Positions 9,881 to 21,725 of a stretch of 64,000 nucleotides of DNA are shown here, piece after piece. The notes below the pieces were generated by a model. The model ran no database searches, was not told where the DNA came from, and saw only the letters and a list, made by a program, of their open reading frames with translations. The translations under genes and the position numbers were made by a program. Source of the DNA: Ailanthus altissimus (Eukaryota; Streptophyta; Magnoliopsida; Sapindales; Simaroubaceae); the NCBI GenBank assembly GCA_946807835.1, contig OX327684.1:32920501-32984500 (forward strand), written 5' to 3'. Each line of letters opens with the position of its first letter. Position 1 is the first letter of the stretch.

Positions 9881-12191
9881 TGTTGGAATTTGTGCTCATG
9901 TGTCATCCCAATTTTATATGACTATTGTTATTTTATATTTATGCAATAAAGAAATATTTCATTAAATCTTTAATTATTTTTATTAGGCAAGATGCTTGTA
10001 ACATTTCGGATATTATATTGATGTGAAGGAGTTTAGATCAGGTTTAAAGAGTTAAAACCTTATCTGAAATGAGATAAAGACCTGAAAATATACTAATAAT
10101 GACATAATTATAAATAGTTGCAAAAGTTACTAGAAAATAACATTGTGCAAGTATGTTCTCAAATTATATATTCTTGATCTATATTCCACCGACGTAGAGT
10201 TTGTTAAGTGGAACTATTTTATATAGATCAATGTATATCTATATCTGGATTATTCAGATGCTTAATCTTAGTAGACCATGAGTTTATTGAAAGCTCGTAT
10301 AGATATACAGGTATTCAGTGAGGACTGGATATTGAATAAGACTCAAAAAAGACCTCCAATAGATATCCTATAAAATCGTCAATTGAGGATCTTCTCGAGT
10401 TAAATAGTATTCATGGTCCTTTGACCTAAATACCATGTAGACTTGTAAGTGATCCACCATACTTAGGTTTTACACATGTTAGAGACCTTTTATGGTCTGA
10501 CCGCTACGTGTCGCTGGGTATGGTCTGACGCTTATAGAGTTCGGTATGTGTAGATATGGGATCCGTCAGCTCATATAGGTGAGTCAAATATCCAAATGCT
10601 CTAAGGTTGTATTCCAAAAAAATTTTATGGCCATAAGCATTAAACCCGGAAAAGAGTTTCTCGTGGTATAAACAATATCGCGAAAGAATTTATGTATATT
10701 GTTTATTGGAATACGAATCGAAGAGATAAATTTATAGTTAAGTTTTAGGGGACTTGACGGTGTTAATTTATGTCTCCACTCTTTTAGGATATATATGACG
10801 GAAAAATTGTACGAATATGGATTAACCTTAACTTGTATGGTTCAACTCACCATTTTGTATTATCCATACGTGTGGGGGACATCGATTATAGATTTATGGA
10901 AATGTTCCTTGAGACAAAATGAGTATGAATTTAGAGAGTCTCACTATATGAAATGTATCCGTTGAGCACGTGAGTAGCGCATTGAATTAAATTGTTTGAT
11001 CCAGGATATTTTCAAAAAATATGAATTTATTTCTGGGTCTCTCAGTAAATAACTAAGATTTAAGTGTTAAACCTAAAATTGTGTCAAGTGAGACTTAACA
11101 CTTTTATCTACTTAATATATGCCTCAAATTGTGCCAATAATTTGTATGGGTACTAAATTGAGCATTTGTGGATATACTACTATTTAAATAAAATAATTGA
11201 TATTTTTATTTAAATTAATTTAATTTAGCCATTTAATTATTTTAGAGTTTCTCAGAGTTAAGTTCGGGATCTCAACAAGTGGGACTTGTCACTTTTATCT
11301 TTCTATTAGATGTCACATATTATGTCATTAATTTGTTAGGGCATGATATATGATAGATTTATTGGCTTAATTAATAATTTATAAATATTAAATATTAAAT
11401 AAATTATTTTATTTGATAATTAAGTCATGAAATCATTTTCGCCATTTCTTTACTAGGTTATTATAATAACAATTGTTTGTAATTAAAGAAAGAGGTAGCA
11501 ATCCATGAATGAAACATTTTGCCACAATTTGAAACAATTTTCGATTTTTAGGCCAACAAAATGCTTTATTCACTTAGTCAAAAACACTTAGTCACCATCT
11601 TTATTATATTCAGCTAAAATAAAATTGTTTTTATTTAAATTGTGTGTCATGCATTTCATTTAGCGTGAGTTGGCCTTGATTTGATGAATTACAACCTATT
11701 TTGCCAATAATTCTCCTTTTCAATCAACCAACACACTTAGCACCTTGCCACCATTTATTTTAGTCAAGCATGAGGTATAATTTTAGCCTTCATATTGTTA
11801 ACACCTCATGCTTGAATGCTAAAGACACTGGCCCTTTTTGATTTAGCATGGTGGCGGCAATATAAGCTATATATATGTGCCTTAATTCATTCATTTGTGA
11901 AGAAACAAAAAGGTGAATAGAAAGTGAGAATAGCAAAGAAATAATAGAAATACTGATAAATAATTATAAGAAGCAAGTGTTGCTTCATATAAATAATTTT
12001 ATCGAGAAGAGGAAGTTATCATTCTAGCTTAAGAAAGCCTACTACGTCCCCGACTAGAATTATTCAAAGCATGCTTCAAGGGTGAGTTCTCTAATATCTC
12101 ATTAGCGTAATGGGATAGTTGTTTATTTTCTGCTATATATTTATGCATGTGATGTGTAAATTAAAATTGTAACACGCACACAACACTAATA
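9881..12191 (+). mobile_element. Solo LTR, family B, intact (2311 bp)
   Basis: It starts TGTTGG and ends CTAATA. A perfect 5-bp duplication, ATATC, flanks it at 9876-9880 and 12192-12196. The end was probably CCAACA, the exact inverse of the start, before two C-to-T changes. There is no gag-pol sequence, and 2.3 kb matches one long LTR. Related copies are 4842-5642 plus 12576-15045, and 50100-52055. It sits within LTR family C copy 1, so it is the younger insertion. The parent superfamily cannot be named from the LTR alone. Confidence 0.8.
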
Positions 12192-12575
12192 ATATCAACT
12201 TAGTTGTATATGTATAAGGTCTCATTCAACACTTGATAGAGGTAACAAGATTAATCGTACACTATTAATTAATGAATACATAAAATTGGTTGTTAATCAC
12301 TAATGATAAAGAGTATAAGAATAATAAAGAAAAATCAAGTCCCTAGAACCCATTGCCATAGAAATCTCATATATTTAATATACCAAATTATTTAGTTTAA
12401 ATATTTTGTTTTAATTCCATAATTCAACTTAACTTTTAGATTAGCCTAGATAAAGTTAAGTTGTCAACACTATAGTACTTAGTATTAATTTAGCATATTA
12501 GTCCTCGTGGAATGATACATACTCATTATTGTATTACTTGATCACGATCCGTGCACTTGCGGTTTTAATTCGCGT
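12192..12575 (+). repeat. LTR family C, copy 1, 3' part, truncated
   Basis: It continues the LTR interrupted at 9880. TAGTCCTCGTGGAATGATAC and TATTACTTGATCACGATCCG (12500-12550) match the 3' part of the solo LTR at 12704-14131, read on minus. Its end is lost at about 12575, where family B sequence begins; this is the second inversion junction inferred for Copia-A. Confidence 0.6.
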
Positions 12576-15045
12576 TTGTATAATTTTGGGATATGGTATC
12601 ATTTATGGACTTACGGAAGAGTTCCATAAGACAAATAAGTGTGAATTAAAAGGGGTCTTACTATATGAAGTGACTCACTGTACATTGGAGTAGCATAGGA
12701 GATTGATGTGTGCTATAATAGCTAAGCACAAGTGCATGCTATCGTATCAAGTAATATACGATTTTAAGTCCAAGTATCGATCTCACAAGGACTATGCGAT
12801 CTAATTCTATAAATCAAGTACTAAAATTATACCTACTTAACTTTTATTTAAAAAATAAAAAATAAAAATTTAATTAGCAAATTTAACTCTATTAATTAAA
12901 CTAAACAAAAGAAAATGATAGAATTCACAAATAAAGAGAATTTAGGATTTTGACTCGTCCCCTAATATTTTATTAGACTCATTAACCACTTAGTTAATTT
13001 CTTAATACTAATTGATTAGCTTATGCACTAATCTCATCACAAGTCTCTGTCGATGGTCAAGTGACTATATTACACATTCTAACAATCATCTATATCTATA
13101 ATAATCAAATCAGAATCTAATTCATTAAGATCAAGTCTAAATTATATCACACATACCACCTAGGTATATGTCTATCTTAGATGAAACTCATAATTTTTAC
13201 CCTATGACCATGCATTAAACTATCTTAGATTAAACACATGAATCCCTTTACTAAGTTCATCATGGTTCTTTAATCATTCAAAATATTGATCAGGTATAAT
13301 GAAAGCATTAAACACAAGATAGAGTGAATCAATTGAATGTATCAAGTTCATAAACTAAAAATTAACATAATCCAAATCCATATTAGGTAGTCTAACCCTA
13401 GATGAATAATTTAACCCATCACAAAACTAAAAGTATCTAACCAATTCATAAAGATCAACAAGGACAAGAATATAATGATAAAGAAAGAGAAGAAAAACTA
13501 ATCAAAGTGACTCTTTGATATGCTTCTCACTCAATCTTGACTTGAAGTTTGAATCTTGATTTTTCAATCTTTGGCCTTGATTTTTCAATCTTTGGCTTTG
13601 ATCTTTGATTTTGTGTTGTGAATTTTTTCTCTAAGTTTTTGCCTATTTTCTTGTTCTCTCTCATCCTCCTCTCAAATTAGGATTTTTAGTCTTCTATTTA
13701 TAGGTTTATGCCATCAAATTAGGATTAAACATTAAATACAAGTCAGGTTAGGATTACTGTTTATGAGTTACTGTAGAACAAATATTGTTCATATGTTACT
13801 GTTCACCGCCACTGTTCACGCTCCGTGGCGCTGACTCTTAGGCGCTGAGACATTGTTTTGGGAGCTGTAGCGCTCATTTTTGGGCACTGCTGCGATGGAG
13901 TACTGTAGCAGATCACTGTAGCACATTATTGTAGTAAATTACTGTAGTAGGTACTATAGTAATTTGATATTTTTAGCTTATTTTCATTAAAGTTTCAACT
14001 CTATTTGCTAAATTGACTCTAAACTTACAAAAAATAATAATAAAATAAATTAAAAGTCAAATAATCTTAATTTTTATAAACAAATATTAAGTTTGAAAGA
14101 TGAAAATATTAGACTTAATGAACTCTTATCAAAGATCGAATGATTCAATTTGAAAAGTAAAAATTGTTTTAAGATCTCAAATTGGCTGGACTTAAGTATT
14201 AGGCCCAGGATGTTGATAAGCGATAAGTAGAACTTGCCACTTCATCCTCTAATTTAGTGTCACATGTCATGCTATTAACTTGTAATGGCATGACACATGG
14301 TAAGAGTGGTAATTCATTGCCACCAATTAGAAGCAAATTTTGGCCCATTTAAAATAGTAATAGTTTAAGCCTTCTTATGCATTAAGCTAAATGATTTGTC
14401 ATGCTTATGAGTGAGCGTGTGCTGGCAATCAAAATTTGCAAGTGGTGGCATGGATTCATAAAGTATTCTGCCAAATAAATTTAACAACCAAGAGGTGGCC
14501 ATTCTTAATGGTTTGAGTTTTGTCATGCTTAGAAGTAAGCATGTGGTGGCTTAATATCAAGTTGATTAGCATTTTAAATAGTCATCAATTTTGATTATAT
14601 TCGGCCAGCACATTTAGCACTAAGCTACCAATCTATTTAAATAGCATGAAGTGGCAAAATGCATTGCTTTGTCATGCTTGCCACTAAGAACAATTTAATT
14701 AGTTATAATAGGCAGCCAGGTTTAGTATATAAAATAGCCATAGTTCATTTGCAATACAACAAGTGAATTAAGAAAAAATATATAACTTAGGCCAAGTGCC
14801 TTGAAAGTAAAAGTTGCTTTAAGTAACAAGTTCTTGTCGAGAACAATAAACTACTATTCTAGCTCAAAGAATTTCATAGCGTCCTCAATTAGAATTGTTT
14901 AAAGCACGCTTCAAGTATGAGTTTTCTTTTATCTTATTAGTGTAATGAGATATGTTTTAATATTCCGTTGCATACATTTTGCATATGAGATCTGTAAAAA
15001 CGTAATTAAAATGTACACACTCACCCTACGCATAACACACTTTCA
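12576..15045 (+). repeat. LTR family B, 3' portion (interrupted at 12704-14131)
   Basis: 12576-12703 matches about 10850-10980 of the intact family B LTR (shared TCTTACTATATGAA-type words). 14132-15045 matches about 11000-12185, including ATTCTAGCT, GCTTCAAG and ATGAGTT words near 14850-14930. It ends in TTTCA, followed by CTGAT (15046-15050), the complement of the ATCAG that flanks the 5' portion at 5643. About 200 bases of the middle are missing compared with the intact copy. Confidence 0.7.
12704..14131 (-). mobile_element. Solo LTR, family C (1428 bp)
   Basis: Read on minus it runs from TGATAAGAGTTC to CACACATCA, with TG...CA ends. The flanks are GAGAT (12699-12703) and AAGAT (14132-14136), a 5-bp target duplication with one change. 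It holds a promoter-like block (TTATAGG near 13700) and a run of ACTGTAGCA-like words at 13890-13965. There is no internal coding region, so recombination between two LTRs probably removed it. It interrupts the family B LTR. Confidence 0.8.
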
Positions 15046-15054
15046 CTGATAACA
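15046..15054 (-). other. Primer-binding-site remnant of Copia-A and half of a split target duplication
   Basis: On minus the bases after the 5' LTR read TGTTATCAG, close to the start of the plant initiator-Met primer site TGGTATCAG. The last five bases, ATCAG, recur at 5643-5647 directly before AGCC. That is the pattern expected if a family B LTR inserted inside the primer site and duplicated ATCAG. Confidence 0.7.
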
Positions 15055-15531
15055 TATAAGGATTTTATTCTTTCTTGTTTAGATACAAAGAAAATGAGAG
15101 AAAATGTATTTTTAATTAATCGATAAAAAGAAAGAGAGAATATCTAAGTTAAATATTTTCCTTTTTATTGAATCAAAATAATAATACAACAATACATGTA
15201 TTTATAATAATTGAGAAATTACAAAAAAATAATAATAAAGCAAATATTTTCCTTTGTTTTGATTTTGGCGAGAAAACTTTAACTAACCCAACCACTTGCA
15301 TAACCAATTCAACAGCTTTGCAGCTCAGCCTATAACCACTTTTGCTTACTAATTAGCTTATAACTCCTTCTCTTTAATGACTCAACACTTGATTCTTCTC
15401 TTCTTAGTCCATTACCATCTTATTTCAATCATAATAGCTCACCATTAAATCATCGTACTAGTTAAACCATTTTTTAGTATTTGTTCACTTGTTCTAAATA
15501 TTTGAATCATGATCAATACCATCCTCTAATA
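15055..15531 (-). repeat. 5' LTR of Copia-A (minus-oriented)
   Basis: This is the partner of 3251-3740. It ends (plus view) ATCCTCTAATA at 15531, the complement of the LTR start TATTAGAGGAT. The 5-bp flank CGACA was not found immediately outside the other LTR, so the target duplication of Copia-A is unresolved. Confidence 0.8.
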
Positions 15532-15961
15532 CGACAAGATCCAATTTTATATTGAGATTGTTGAATTTTTGAGTGGGTTCGCCTATAATAAGCTTTTCCA
15601 ACTTAAATCCATAAAGTAAGTATTTACTTATGTGAATAAGATGAGTAATTGAATAACTTCCCTATCTACTTCTATAGTAGGTGGCTATATTTGGTAACCA
15701 CTAGACCCTTACACATGCGATTGGTAGAACTGTAATAAGGTTGTTACTAATTTTTGTATAAAAAAAAGAGACAAAAAAGAAAATTAAAAAAAACTTTGAT
15801 TTTCATTAAATGCATTATGCTTTCCGATGTGAATGGAGAGAACTTTTCATTCATGCTCATTCTTCGACCGTAGGCAGTAGCATAAATTCTTTGTTTTCTA
15901 AAAACTTTTACATCAACATCAAGATATGTCACTTATTTTGAATTTATGTACAGTTTTATCA

Positions 15962-15973
15962 TTGGTATCAGAG
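15962..15973 (+). other. Primer-binding site of element D
   Basis: TTGGTATCAGAG follows the LTR end directly and is complementary to the 3' end of plant initiator tRNA-Met, as in Copia elements. It sets the orientation of element D. Confidence 0.75.
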
Positions 15974-17859
15974 TTTGCGTGATTTTTGTTCTGTATTTGG
16001 TCATTTAGATTGCATTATGATAAAAAAATTTGTTAAATTTGCACTTAGAACACTTTAATGACATAATCTGTTTCAATTATTTTTTAGGTTATATTTCTAG
16101 TTTTATAGCTTTTAATATGTGTAAAATTTATATTTGAATTTTTATTTTGTTGTAATTTGATTTAGGAAGTTAGTAAAGCAAAAACTTAACTATAGAGTTT
16201 TTTGTGACTTTTACACGATGATTCAAGACAAATTGTCTTGATTTTGGTATCATTAGAAAATGCATAAAATGAGCTTTCCAACTATATATTATATGTATAA
16301 TTTAGAGTTATATAAAGAGAGAGAATGGATGTTGTAGATGAAGAAAAGTAAAATTCGTGACCAATCTTCCTTTATTGGGGGAAGGGGGCACGGCATGCGC
16401 TTCACCCTTAACTTAAAATAAAAAATTGAGCATACCATTGAATTTAGCACAACATTTGGAGTTGAATGGTGGTGGTTCGGTCTTTGACAAATGTCCAAAA
16501 GTTGATGCGTGACTTGCTTACGTTGTTCACAGCGAGTGGGACTATGATGCATAGTTCAATACCTTGTTCACTCACTTTTTCAATGCGTGGGATCTATGCA
16601 GTGCCTTTTCAAACTCCGATTCCGATACAATTTGAGATGATTGATCAGAATTTTATTGTATTTTATGTTTTGACTTCAAATTAATTTTATGAAATAATAA
16701 ATATTTTCATTTGATTTTATTACAATAATTCATTAAAAAATTTAAATAAAATACTTTTGGACATTAAAAATATTATTTAATATATTTTAAAATGTATTTA
16801 ACGGTGTTGCGCTCTAGGAAGCAAAATTAACAAATTAGACATATTTATTCTCTCTATCATTATGCATAGAATGTATTTATTTTATTATTTTGTTCAAATA
16901 GATGATGATATAATAAAGAAATTATAGAAATTACAATAGACAAATGCTCTCTATGTGGGATAGTATGTTCAAATTCATGGACTTCCACACCTAAAACGAA
17001 TAAGAGTTTAACATGGACACTTCTCAAGAGTTCGAAAAGAGGTAACGTTTAGTCTTGCATTAACAATGTTTGTACAGTGATCAAAGTTTGAATTTAAATT
17101 GTTGGTAAAGCTTTAGAGTGTGTTTAAATTTTTTTCTTGAAATTTAAATTAAGATCAAGTTAATAGAGGAACGACACATTATGTCCAACATAAGGCGAAT
17201 CATATCGTACTTAATAAACAGTTTAATCATATTTTGTGCAAGACACATATTTATTGCATATGTGATATGATTAAATTTTTTACAAAATTTAGCATATTTG
17301 TGAGTTACTTTAAATTTCTTTATGAGATTTAAATTGAGAATATACTTGCAAGGGGGTGTGATTTGTTGTCCTTAACATGCACACTAATTACTGCAGTGCT
17401 AGACGTTTGACCGTGTATGTAAAAGATTTTTTGATATTAGAAATAACTAAAGTAATCATTATGAAAATACGAATTTGTGATTGTAGTGATGACCACAATT
17501 ATAAAGCGAGTGATAGACTGGTAGCTTAAAAAACATTTTTAAGGAAATGCTCTTTTAATTAATTGATTAAGTTTTAGAAGTTCTTTCATTTGTTATTATA
17601 AATAAATAGCATTTTAGAATATCACAAATTATCTTTCTGAGTGGGTTTTTTTTGTTAATTAGTGTGCATGTTACGGACTAAATTTATGATGATTTAATAT
17701 TTAAAAAGGATAATGATTAAAAGCTTGGACAACTTTTAACTCATTATATTTTTTTGGTTGTATTTACAGCAAAATAAATAAATGTATGTAATTTCTTTAA
17801 TTATGCTAGTATTGTTGTTTCTATATATATATATATGTATTTATTAAATAGCTAGTGTA

Positions 17860-18241
17860 ATTAAGGTTAAATATCTTGGTCAAAATTAAATAAAGGATAA
17901 ATACTAAACGATGACAATAATGATATTTGAAGCCATACAAGTTCAGTGCCCTTACACAAACGGTTGGTAGAATCAACTATTATAACAGGATCATTCGTTA
18001 GTTTTTGCCAAAAAAAACACAAAGATAGAGAAACAAAAAAATACAAAGAGACAGAAAGAAAATTAAGAAACATTTTGATTTTCTTTAAGTATGTCGGCCT
18101 CTTAAGATGTGGATTGAAGAAACTTTCTGTTTCTGATCATTCACCGACTAAAAAGAGTAGCACAAATTTATTAGTTGATAATAACTTTCACATTAACATT
18201 CGGATATGTTATTTATATTGAATTTATGCACAATTTTAACA
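17860..18241 (+). repeat. Right LTR of element D
   Basis: It matches about 15640-15961 with many substitutions and ends TTTTAACA, where the left LTR ends TTTTATCA. The right flank is GAGAT. The start is approximate because the outer 80 bases align poorly. Confidence 0.6.
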
Positions 18242-18985
18242 GAGATATTGAAAGATTTTAATATGTTATTCAATAAAAATAAGTTAGATATGCGTTTCAA
18301 TTATTTCTTTTCTTTTCGGGGGGTTCTAATTATGACTACGAGTAGTTTATTTTTAAGTGTATATATATATATATATATATATGACGATAGTAAATTAGAT
18401 AAGATGAACAAAATGGAGACAAAACGTGTGATAATTAATTTGGTGTGTAGATTATTATGGTACTTTGGCATCTGATCTTACCCCCTCCTTATGGAATGCT
18501 AACATTTTTTCTGTTTTGAAACTGATCTGATTATAATCATGTAATTTTAACTCTCTGTTTAATCAATGTTTCGCTCAATAATTACGATGTGAAATGAAAA
18601 CGATCGACGAGAAACTCTTGTGCCACAGTAAGACTAAGACTTTCTTTTTCACTCGGAAGAGCTAGCCTCGTTGGTAGTAATGGTATTGGTATCTGTTATT
18701 TCAACTACGTTTTTTTATAAAAAAATTCATGTTCTTCTTGGCAGCGTTCACTTCATTTAGACATTTTGTTTTTGGTAAGAATAGCATAACCCCGTGAAGC
18801 TAAATCTATATGTGACATTGTTATTCTGACATGTTAATTATTTGATTTAATTTTTTCCAAGCAACGCAGTTTCTGGAGTTATATCCTTTCAGGCCCGGAG
18901 AGCAATGGCCTACGTGGTTGGTCTATTCATGAATTGATTAGATCTGTCAACCGAGCAAAAATAGAAAAGGAAAAAAAAAAAAAAA
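18242..18985. other. Non-coding stretch upstream of the PPOX2-like pseudogene
   Basis: Apart from the AT microsatellite it holds no recognised feature. It is presumably the old promoter and 5' leader of the pseudogene. A 15-base A run at 18971-18985 sits exactly where the start codon should be. Confidence 0.4.
18361..18382. repeat. (AT)11 microsatellite
   Basis: Eleven uninterrupted AT units lie in the non-coding stretch between element D and the PPOX2-like pseudogene. A shorter AT run is at 17822-17836. Confidence 0.9.
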
Positions 18986-21259
18986 GGAACAGTAGCAGCG
19001 CCATGGAAGCAGCTTATTCTTCAGGCATTGAATGGCCACTCCCACCTCAAGCACTCCACTTACATTCAACTTGTAAGTTGGTCGTTAGTGTTTCTACCTA
19101 CATAACTCTCTTTTACGTTTTCCACATTCTTGATTTTGGTGTTAGTTTGATTTCAGGCAACGATTGGATTAAACGATATACCTTCGAATCGCACAGTCGT
19201 TTTTAGGTAATCTCTCAATCTGAAATTTCGTTGAGGATTGAATTTTTCGGAAATGCAAACAAAGTGATTCTTTGATTTTCAGAGGTTTTCAAGAAGTCAG
19301 TGACGAGATATTGATCATGCACGAAGCCGCAAGGATATTTTATTTTATTTTTTTCATTTTTTTTAGAAAGAAAACAATTATTCTGTTTGTATCATTGTTT
19401 AAAAACAGTGAGCAAATAGACGAACTTAATTTTGCTTTGGATTTATTTATTTTACTTTGAAGTTCTTAATTAATGTAAATGGTGCTTGATTTTAATTGGC
19501 TTTTAACTTATTCAGATTGAAAAGCTTAAGCACTGTCCATTTGCTGAGGTAATTATTGTGAATTGCTAAACTAACTGCCTGCTGAAGCGTCAATTAAGGT
19601 TTGCTTATCTTGTTTTCTTAGGTTTATTTTCAGCTGACATTATGAGGTATCAGATATGTTGGTACTTTACGGAATCTTGGGAGCAAATCCGGATCAATGG
19701 AAGAATTGATGTCTTGATGGGTCGAATTCTGATCCTGTCAAACTTGAGGTGATATTAATTGCACTTGTGCAACAAACACAGAAACACACCCCTGAGTTTT
19801 TAAATTTATTGCTAGCACAGTGTTTCTGGGTGTTTGCAGCTAAATGCTGACTTATGTGATTGACCTAGTTGCGTGATTTGGTGCTTTACAAATTAAATTC
19901 ATTTATAATTACGATGTCATTGAATAATTCTCTGTTTTCATAATAATTAAAGCAATTAACTACTCAGCAATTATTTTTGATGGGCCATGGAAGACACTGC
20001 TGATCGTTCATAGTGAATTTTGAATGTAGTGATTCTCGACATATTTGTTGTTTATAGACCATATTGGTAGTAGGTTAAGTTTTTATCCTTGGGTGATACA
20101 TTTTGCATTTTTTATGCAAATGATTTTAATTACATAAGCTTAAATGCTAATGTGAAGGTATTTTACTCAATGTAGCAGCTAAGATCAGTTGTTTGGGTTT
20201 AAACAGGTGGAATGTAAGAACATCAAAGTTTTAACTCCGCAAATGTGACAAACCTAACCTTCAGCAGACTTAGGCTATTGAAATGTGTTCCATGGTGCTA
20301 ATTGTGGCAGTATGATTTCTAGCATTAACAAAAAAAGGACTATCTGGTGCCAAATTGCCTTTATTTGACCCACAGCTACGGTGATCTTGCCACTTTATCC
20401 TGAGATTATGAATCTGAATTTCAATTTGTTAAAAACCTGTCTAGTTAATATCTTTGGTAAAAAAGTTTTGAAGGTTCCGAAGAACTTACCACTGAAGCTT
20501 CTTGGGGTTGACGAAACCTGAAATCAGATCATGTCTCTGGGATTAGGGGTTGTCGTTACTGCTTTTCATTCTACAGTATATGAACAATGACCAAAGTTTT
20601 CTAAAGTGGCCCATTACCAGAACATCATTTCTAATAATATGTTGTTAAATTGTTGTAGAATTCATTATGTTTGGTAGGTAAATATTGTTTAAGCATAACA
20701 ATATTTTCTGACGGGACCGCAATTTGTTATTTTCTTTTTTCCATAAATTCCCCTTTTATTTCTTTAAGCATTTACTTTATGGGCTTTACTATTATGCTTT
20801 CAGTCTTTGGCATAAACTCTCTTTTTTCTAGTCGGTAAAAACAGTTTAAGCTTTCACATAGCTGGATATGCTATTTGTTTTCCTCATTTCTTTTTGAATC
20901 ATTATGCAGATACGAGAGAAATCTTGGTTTGCCTGTTCTATGAATTCAAGATTGCAGTACCTGGGCCCTGCTCCAGGCCTTCCCTGCCTTAGTGAACAAC
21001 CCATGGAGCTTTCTCTAGATCCTTCTACAGGCCCAGTTGGTGCATTTTGCGTGCTGATTCTAGATCCAGAACAGGTTTGAAAACTTACTGCTTTTGTATT
21101 CATTTCTTTACGTTTTGTATTCCTCTATAACTTAGATGATTTTCATCTTGGTTCACAGGTTGATTACTTGAATTTGAAGAGTAACCACTGGCTAATGTTT
21201 ACATCTAGACGGGTGACGACGGAGAGAAATGTTGGACTTCAGAGAAGATAAATCAATAG
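18986..21259 (+). pseudogene. PPOX2-type pyridoxamine-phosphate-oxidase-like protein, seven-exon pseudogene
   Basis: Seven exon-like blocks encode the whole short plant FMN-binding split-barrel protein of the PPOX2 (At2g46580) type: 18986-19072 (GTVAAPWKQLILQAL), 19157-19206 (ATIGLNDIPSNRTVVFR), 19283-19332 (GFQEVSDE), 19516-19548 (IEKLKHCPFAE), 19654-19748 (ICWYFTESWEQIRINGRIDV), 20910-21074 (REKSWFACSMNSRLQYL, LDPSTGPVGAF) and 21159-21259 (VDYLNLKSNHW, GEKCWTSEKINQ, stop). Most splice sites are still GT-AG. It is broken: the ATG before GTVAAPW is replaced by AAA, with an in-frame stop upstream; exons 3, 5 (after GRIDV) and 7 (after FTSR) each have a frameshift; the exon 3 donor reads GA. 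Intact relatives are around 200 residues. Exon structure argues against a retrocopy. Confidence 0.85.
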
Positions 21260-21569
21260 TCTTGATTTTGTGCTTTTTAGTATATATTGTAGAAGTTGAA
21301 ACTTTTGATGAATTCTTTGTGATTGATTTGAAGAAACTCCTATCCCTGTTACCTCACAAAGCATTTGTGCAGATACTTTTTCTTTACCTCATTGAGTAGA
21401 AGGGACGTGTGTAACTGGGAATGAATGTGATAAAATGTAAACAATGTAGTAACATGCATGACTAAATTCTAGAGTAAATTTATGCTAAAAAGTAGAAAAC
21501 TGTCAACAGTTTTACATACCTCTTTGATGTAAAGCCCTCGAAACCAGAGTTGTGGGTATGTGTAAACCT
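21260..21569. other. Short gap between pseudogene and MIR828
   Basis: The 3' flank of the pseudogene. No further coding sequence or repeat was recognised. Confidence 0.4.
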
Positions 21570-21725
21570 CCCATGCAAAGCATCTTGCCTAAATGAGTAT
21601 CCCATTTCATTGTATGATGGAAACTGGAGAATGAAGAAAACATACAGGGAAACCTCATGGTGGACTTGTTTCTTTCCAAATTGAGGTTATGGAATACTCA
21701 TTTGAGCAAGATGCCTTTCAATGGA
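21570..21725 (-). ncRNA. MIR828: MIR828 precursor hairpin
   Basis: The complement of 21690-21711 begins TCTTGCTCAAATGAGTAT and ends TCCA, the 22-nt sequence I know as plant miR828 (grape-type variant with C at position 8). It lies on the 5' arm of a minus-strand hairpin. The opposing arm at 21580-21605 carries GCATCTTGCCTAAATGAG, giving about 35 nearly paired positions with few mismatches and a loop of about 85 bases. In other eudicots this 22-nt RNA directs cleavage of MYB mRNAs (anthocyanin and trichome regulators) and triggers phased siRNAs from TAS4 and MYB transcripts. The hairpin is seen directly; function is from family knowledge. Exact precursor ends are not determined. Confidence 0.93.

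Larger units (their letters stand above)
15548..18241 (+). mobile_element. Second LTR element (D), primer site clear, no recognisable polyprotein
   Basis: Direct repeats at about 15640-15961 and 17860-18241 share CCCTTACACA, GGTTGGTAGAA-like and GATATGT...ATTTATATTGAATTTATG-like blocks. Directly after the left repeat is TTGGTATCAGAG (15962-15973), a canonical initiator-Met primer site, so the element reads on plus. The interior (15974-17860) shows no gag-pol motifs. A minus reading frame at 16289-16552 and a plus one at 16466-16684 are not recognised. It could be a non-autonomous or gutted Copia derivative. The left LTR start is uncertain. Confidence 0.65.
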
